Shown one piece after another: positions 60,344-64,000 of a stretch of 64,000 nt of DNA (the first letter of the stretch is position 1; each line of letters begins with the position of its first letter). The notes under the pieces are model-generated. The model made no database searches, was not told where the DNA came from, and was given only the letters and a program-made list of their open reading frames with translations. The position numbers and the translations under genes are program-made. The stretch is from Pseudomonadota bacterium (GTDB lineage: Bacteria > Pseudomonadota > Alphaproteobacteria > Rhizobiales > Hyphomicrobiaceae): NCBI GenBank assembly GCA_023412805.1, contig JAEZRM010000064.1, forward strand, positions 124,001 through 188,000, written 5' to 3'.

Positions 60344-62803
60344 TTGCCATCCTTCTCGCAAAGCCTTGAACAGGCACTCCATCGCGCGCTCGAGTATGCC
60401 AACGAGCGGTCGCATGAATATGCAACGCTCGAGCACTTGCTGCTCGCGCTTCTCGACGACGGCGATGCCGCCGGCGTCATGCGCGCGTGCAACGTGGACA
60501 TCGAGAAGATCCGCCGACGCGTAACGGAGTTCCTCGACGAGGAACTCGACATGCACGTGTCGAAGAACGCTGTCGAAGCCGCACCGACGACGGCCTTCCA
60601 GCGCGTGATCCATCGCGCCGTCGTGCACGTCCAGTCATCGAGCCGCGAGGAGGTGACCGGCGCGCAAGTTCTCGTCGCGCTCTTCGCCGAGCGCGAGAGC
60701 CATGCCGCGTTCTTCCTGCAAGAGCAGGAGATGACGCGCTTCGATGCTGTCCAGTACATCAGCCACGGCATCGCGAAGCGCCCGGGCATGAACGAGCCGC
60801 GCCAAGTGCGTGGCGTGGACGAGGAAGGCGGCACGGAAGGCGCGGCGGGCGACAAGAAAGCCGGTGCTGATGCCCTCAACACCTACTGCGTCAACCTCAA
60901 CAAGAAGGCGCGCGACGGCAAGATCGACCCGCTGATCGGCCGCCTGCCGGAAGTGCTGCGCACCATCCAGGTGCTCTGCCGCCGCCAGAAGAACAATCCG
61001 CTGTTCGTCGGTGATCCCGGCGTCGGCAAGACCGCCATTGCTGAAGGTCTTGCGCGCAAGATCATTCGTGGCGAGGTGCCGGAGGTTTTGCGCGACGCGA
61101 CGATCTTCTCGCTCGACATGGGCGCGCTGCTCGCCGGTACGCGCTATCGCGGCGATTTCGAGGAGCGGCTCAAGGCCGTCATGAAGGAGGTCGAGGCCTA
61201 TCCGGGCGCGATCCTCTTCATCGACGAGATCCACACGGTGATCGGCGCCGGCGCCACGTCCGGCGGCGCGATGGATGCGTCCAACCTGCTGAAGCCCGCG
61301 CTTCAGTCGGGGGCGGTGCGCTGCATCGGCTCGACCACCTACAAGGAGTATCGCCAGCACTTCGAGAAGGATCGCGCACTCGTCCGCCGCTTCCAGAAGA
61401 TCGATGTGAAGGAGCCCACGGTCGAGGATACGATCGAGATCCTGAAGGGCCTGAAGCCGTACTTCGAGAACTTCCACAAGCTCAAGTACACGCGCGGTGC
61501 GATCAAGGCCGCGGTGGAGCTTTCGGCGAAGTACATTCACGACCGCAAGCTGCCCGACAAGGCGATCGACGTGATCGACGAGACCGGCGCGAGTCAGATG
61601 CTGGTCGAGGAAGGCAAGCGCAAGAAGAAGATCGGCGTTGCCGAGATCGAGGCGACGATCGCCACCATGGCGCGCATCCCGCCGAAGACCGTGTCGAAGT
61701 CCGATGCCGAGGTCATGTCGAACCTCGAAAAGGATCTGAAGCGCGTCGTCTTCGGTCAGGACAAGGCCATCGAGGCGCTCTCGAGCGCGATCAAGCTGGC
61801 GCGTGCCGGCCTGCGCGAGCCGGAGAAGCCGATCGGCTCGTACCTGTTCTCAGGTCCGCCCGGTGTCGGCAAGACCGAGGTCGCCAAGCAGCTCGCGAAC
61901 CTCATGGGCATCGAGCTTCTGCGCTTCGACATGTCGGAATACATGGAGAAGCACACGGTTTCGCGCCTCATCGGTGCGCCTCCGGGCTATGTCGGCTTCG
62001 ATCAGGGCGGCCTCCTGACCGATGGTATCGACCAGCATCCGCACAGCGTCCTCCTGCTCGATGAGATCGAGAAGGCGCATCCGGATCTGTTCAACATCCT
62101 CCTGCAGGTCATGGATCACGGCAAGCTGACCGACCACAACGGCAAGCAGGTCGACTTCCGCAACGTCATCCTCATCATGACGACGAATGCGGGCGCGTCC
62201 GATATGGCCAAGGCGGCGATCGGCTTCAACCGTACGAAGCGCGAGGGCGACGATACGGAAGCGATCAACCGGTTGTTCACGCCGGAGTTCCGCAACCGGC
62301 TCGATGCGGTGGTGCCGTTCAGCGGGCTTCCCGAGGAAGTCATCACCAAGGTTGTCGAGAAGTTCGTCTTCCAGCTCGAAGCGCAGCTTGCCGACCGCGG
62401 CGTGACCATCGAGCTCGGCGAAGGCGCGACCAAGTGGATGGTGAAGAAGGGCTACGACGAGAAGTTCGGCGCCCGGCCCATGGCACGTGTCATCCAGGAG
62501 TACATCAAGAAGCCGCTCGCCGAGGAGCTTTTGTTCGGCAAGCTCGAGCACGGCGGGATCGTCAAGATCACCACTGAAGGTGAGGGCGAGGATCAGAAGC
62601 TGGGCTTCGAGTACATCCCGGCGGATCCGGCCGTGAAGCAGGCCAAGATCAAGGCTGAGGAAGAAGAGGACGACGATGATGTCGTCGACGACGATCCTCC
62701 GGGCGATGCTCTGGTGGGGGCCGGGCCCAAGCGCTCGATCTCCGGTCCGAAGAAGCCGTCCGGCGCCGTGCCGAGCGTGCCGCGCCGTCGAAAAGAGGAT
62801 TGA
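60344..62803 (+). CDS. clpA: ATP-dependent Clp protease ATP-binding subunit ClpA
   Basis: The unfoldase of ClpAP, 819 residues. An N-terminal repeat domain (SLEQALHRALEYANERSHEY) is followed by two AAA+ modules: the first with GDPGVGKTAIAEGLARK and ILFIDEIHTVIGAGATSGG, the second with SGPPGVGKTEVAKQLA and LLLDEIEKAHPDLF, plus the IGAPPGYVGFDQGG pore loop. The C-terminal tail is acidic. The start is TTG at 60344, with AAAGGAATAGGA in front. It ends at a strong terminator. Confidence 0.96.
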   Translation: MPSFSQSLEQALHRALEYANERSHEYATLEHLLLALLDDGDAAGVMRACNVDIEKIRRRVTEFLDEELDMHVSKNAVEAAPTTAFQRVIHRAVVHVQSSSREEVTGAQVLVALFAERESHAAFFLQEQEMTRFDAVQYISHGIAKRPGMNEPRQVRGVDEEGGTEGAAGDKKAGADALNTYCVNLNKKARDGKIDPLIGRLPEVLRTIQVLCRRQKNNPLFVGDPGVGKTAIAEGLARKIIRGEVPEVLRDATIFSLDMGALLAGTRYRGDFEERLKAVMKEVEAYPGAILFIDEIHTVIGAGATSGGAMDASNLLKPALQSGAVRCIGSTTYKEYRQHFEKDRALVRRFQKIDVKEPTVEDTIEILKGLKPYFENFHKLKYTRGAIKAAVELSAKYIHDRKLPDKAIDVIDETGASQMLVEEGKRKKKIGVAEIEATIATMARIPPKTVSKSDAEVMSNLEKDLKRVVFGQDKAIEALSSAIKLARAGLREPEKPIGSYLFSGPPGVGKTEVAKQLANLMGIELLRFDMSEYMEKHTVSRLIGAPPGYVGFDQGGLLTDGIDQHPHSVLLLDEIEKAHPDLFNILLQVMDHGKLTDHNGKQVDFRNVILIMTTNAGASDMAKAAIGFNRTKREGDDTEAINRLFTPEFRNRLDAVVPFSGLPEEVITKVVEKFVFQLEAQLADRGVTIELGEGATKWMVKKGYDEKFGARPMARVIQEYIKKPLAEELLFGKLEHGGIVKITTEGEGEDQKLGFEYIPADPAVKQAKIKAEEEEDDDDVVDDDPPGDALVGAGPKRSISGPKKPSGAVPSVPRRRKED

Positions 62804-62833
62804 GGCCTCGCACGACGCAACGTAGACAGGGAA

Positions 62834-62860
62834 ATGCCCGCCCACGCCGGCGGGCATTTT
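62834..62860 (+). terminator. Rho-independent terminator after clpA
   Basis: A perfect 9-bp stem (ATGCCCGCC at 62834-62842 with 62849-62857) and 6-base loop followed by TTT. It lies 31 bases after the clpA stop. Confidence 0.88.
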
Positions 62861-62905
62861 CATGTTTGGGCGTTCGCCCGCTCTCTCCAATCCGATCGGG
62901 CTGCA

Positions 62906-63646
62906 ATGACCGAGCCTTCCGCCACGCCCGAGCCCCCGGCGCAGAGCATGACCCGGACACGTGCCTTCTGGCGTGGCACGCTCGCCATGTTCGGCGTGCC
63001 GGCGTTGGTGCTTTATGCCGGCATCCTCGGCTATGGCGCGTTCGCACGCGAGGTCGGGCTCACACTCGGCCAAGCGCTCGCACTGCCGATCTTTCTGCAA
63101 GCTCTCCCCGCGCAGGTGGTTCTCGCCGATCACGCCGCGCGTGGCGCTTCGCTCGCGGCGGCTGCTCTCGCCGTCAGCCTCACCGCGGTGCGCTTTTTGC
63201 CGATGACCGTCGTGCTCATGCCGTGGCTCAGGGGACATGGCGGACCGCGCTGGCATGAGCTGCTGGTCGTTCATTTCGTCGCCGTTACCGTGTGGATCGA
63301 GGGCTTGCGACGGCTGCCGACAGCGCCCGCAGAGGTGCGCCTCGTCTATTACCTCGGCATCGGCGTCGGCATTCTTACCGGCACGCTCGTCTCGACGGCG
63401 CTCGGCTATCTCGCCGCCGGCACGCTTCCGCAATGGATGTCGGCGGCGCTGCTTTTCACCATGCCGCTGACATTCCTCCTCGCGATGATCGAGACGTCGC
63501 GCGCCCGAACGGATTACCTCGCCATCATTGCGGGCGTGATCATTGCACCGCTCGCCTACATCTGGGTTCCGGGCTTCGATTTGCTGGTCACAGGCCTTGC
63601 CGGTGGCACACTCGCCTGGGCGCTCGGACGCAGGAGGCGGACATGA
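62906..63646 (+). CDS. azlC: AzlC-family branched-chain amino acid exporter, large subunit
   Basis: A membrane protein of 246 residues with about six to eight helices. It begins with TRAFWRGTLAMFGVPALVLY and has the AzlC region GLTLGQALALPIFLQALPAQ. AzlC works with AzlD to export branched-chain amino acids or related compounds. The ATG at 62906 is chosen since it follows the terminator. The stop overlaps the start of azlD (ATGA). Confidence 0.88.
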   Translation: MTEPSATPEPPAQSMTRTRAFWRGTLAMFGVPALVLYAGILGYGAFAREVGLTLGQALALPIFLQALPAQVVLADHAARGASLAAAALAVSLTAVRFLPMTVVLMPWLRGHGGPRWHELLVVHFVAVTVWIEGLRRLPTAPAEVRLVYYLGIGVGILTGTLVSTALGYLAAGTLPQWMSAALLFTMPLTFLLAMIETSRARTDYLAIIAGVIIAPLAYIWVPGFDLLVTGLAGGTLAWALGRRRRT

Positions 63647-63996
63647 GCACTCTTCCGGGCGTGTGGGGCACGTGGGGCGGCTATTTGCCCTTCTTCGTTG
63701 CGGGCTTTCTTGCCAGCGAGCCGTGGCGCTGGGCCGGCGCGCTCATCGGACGCGATCTCGATCCGAACGGCGAAGTGTTCATCTGGGTGCGCGCGGTTTC
63801 ATCCGCGATTGTCGCCGGGCTCGTGGCACGTCTCGTCGTCGTGCCGACGGGTGCCATGGCGATGCTCAGCGCGCCGACGCGCTATGCCGCCGTCGCAGTC
63901 GGCATCGCGGCTTTCTATGCGTTCGGCAAGAGCCTGGGCGCTGGTGTCGTGGTCGGCACGCTGGCGCTGCTCACTCTCTACGTGCTTCTCGGCTAG
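63643..63996 (+). CDS. azlD: AzlD-family branched-chain amino acid exporter, small subunit
   Basis: A small membrane protein of 117 residues with four hydrophobic helices (WGGYLPFFVAGFLASEPW, VSSAIVAGLVARLVVV, AAVAVGIAAFYAFGKSLG and GVVVGTLALLTLYVLLG). The size and the overlap with azlC give the identity; the sequence alone would be only suggestive. The ATG at 63643 has an AGGAGG site. It ends a few bases before the window edge. Confidence 0.85.
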   Translation: MSTLPGVWGTWGGYLPFFVAGFLASEPWRWAGALIGRDLDPNGEVFIWVRAVSSAIVAGLVARLVVVPTGAMAMLSAPTRYAAVAVGIAAFYAFGKSLGAGVVVGTLALLTLYVLLG

Positions 63997-64000
63997 ACCG

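Noticed and set aside
61850..63433. Long minus-strand frame across clpA and azlC
   Set aside because: It crosses a real terminator and two plus-strand genes and carries no family signature.
1..64000. CRISPR arrays, tRNA or rRNA genes, insertion sequences, prophage
   Set aside because: No regularly spaced repeats, cloverleaf patterns, transposase or phage genes were found when reading both strands.

Overview
This window is high-GC chromosomal DNA from an alphaproteobacterium, most likely of the order Hyphomicrobiales (Rhizobiales). The clues are an F0 ATP synthase operon kept apart from F1 and carrying both b and b' subunits, a type III glutamine synthetase beside split glutamate-synthase-like subunits (GlxBCD/MgsABC), an iscR-iscS-sufBCDS iron-sulfur operon, a Fur protein without the CxxC zinc pairs, a B12-dependent ribonucleotide reductase, and clpS-clpA. 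Most of it is ordinary core genome: no phage, plasmid, CRISPR array, transposase or RNA gene was recognised. The genus cannot be fixed from the sequence alone.

Layout. 1-7.3 kb: the end of nrdJ, an atypical lower-GC membrane/coiled-coil gene, ilvA, the F0 operon (atpI-B-E-F'-F) with a strong promoter and terminator, then a paired palindromic repeat whose last bases form the stop codon of a small secreted protein gene. 7.4-16 kb: hisN, a secreted DUF4139 protein, an SDR protein with altered catalytic residues, uvrD, and a secreted DUF4384 protein overlapping an enol-lactonase-like hydrolase. 16-21 kb: queA-tgt (queuosine), a drug/metabolite transporter, an epoxide-hydrolase-like protein and a small secreted protein. 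21-27.7 kb: a flavin monooxygenase of the NtaA/DmoA family and the glxB-glxC-glxD-DUF442-glnT cluster, related to N-methylglutamate synthase. 27.7-35.5 kb (minus strand): iscR-iscS-sufB-(small SH3-like protein)-sufC-sufD-sufS-sufT, interrupted by an intergenic palindromic repeat.

35.8-49 kb: two enzymes (an alpha/beta hydrolase and a MOSC protein), a small Lys/Gly-rich secreted protein, fur, ydcF, ftsX-ftsE, hpt, a GNAT protein, purH, dnaB-alr, cvpA, a PQQ-type sugar dehydrogenase and a secreted M15-like peptidase. 49.6-59.5 kb (minus strand): an orphan TAXI solute-binding protein, a cytochrome P450, a P2-type cation ATPase translationally coupled to a universal stress protein, kdgK-eda (2-keto-3-deoxygluconate breakdown), a zinc-free MDR reductase and an FAH-family hydrolase. 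60-64 kb: clpS-clpA and azlC-azlD.

The most interesting items are the double palindrome at 6843-7008 with covarying arms, the uncharacterised 92-residue protein inside the suf operon, the glx/mgs-like cluster with its inserted DUF442 gene and no N-methylglutamate dehydrogenase in view, and the SDR that has lost its catalytic Tyr and Lys. No wholly new defence-type or mobile system was seen.
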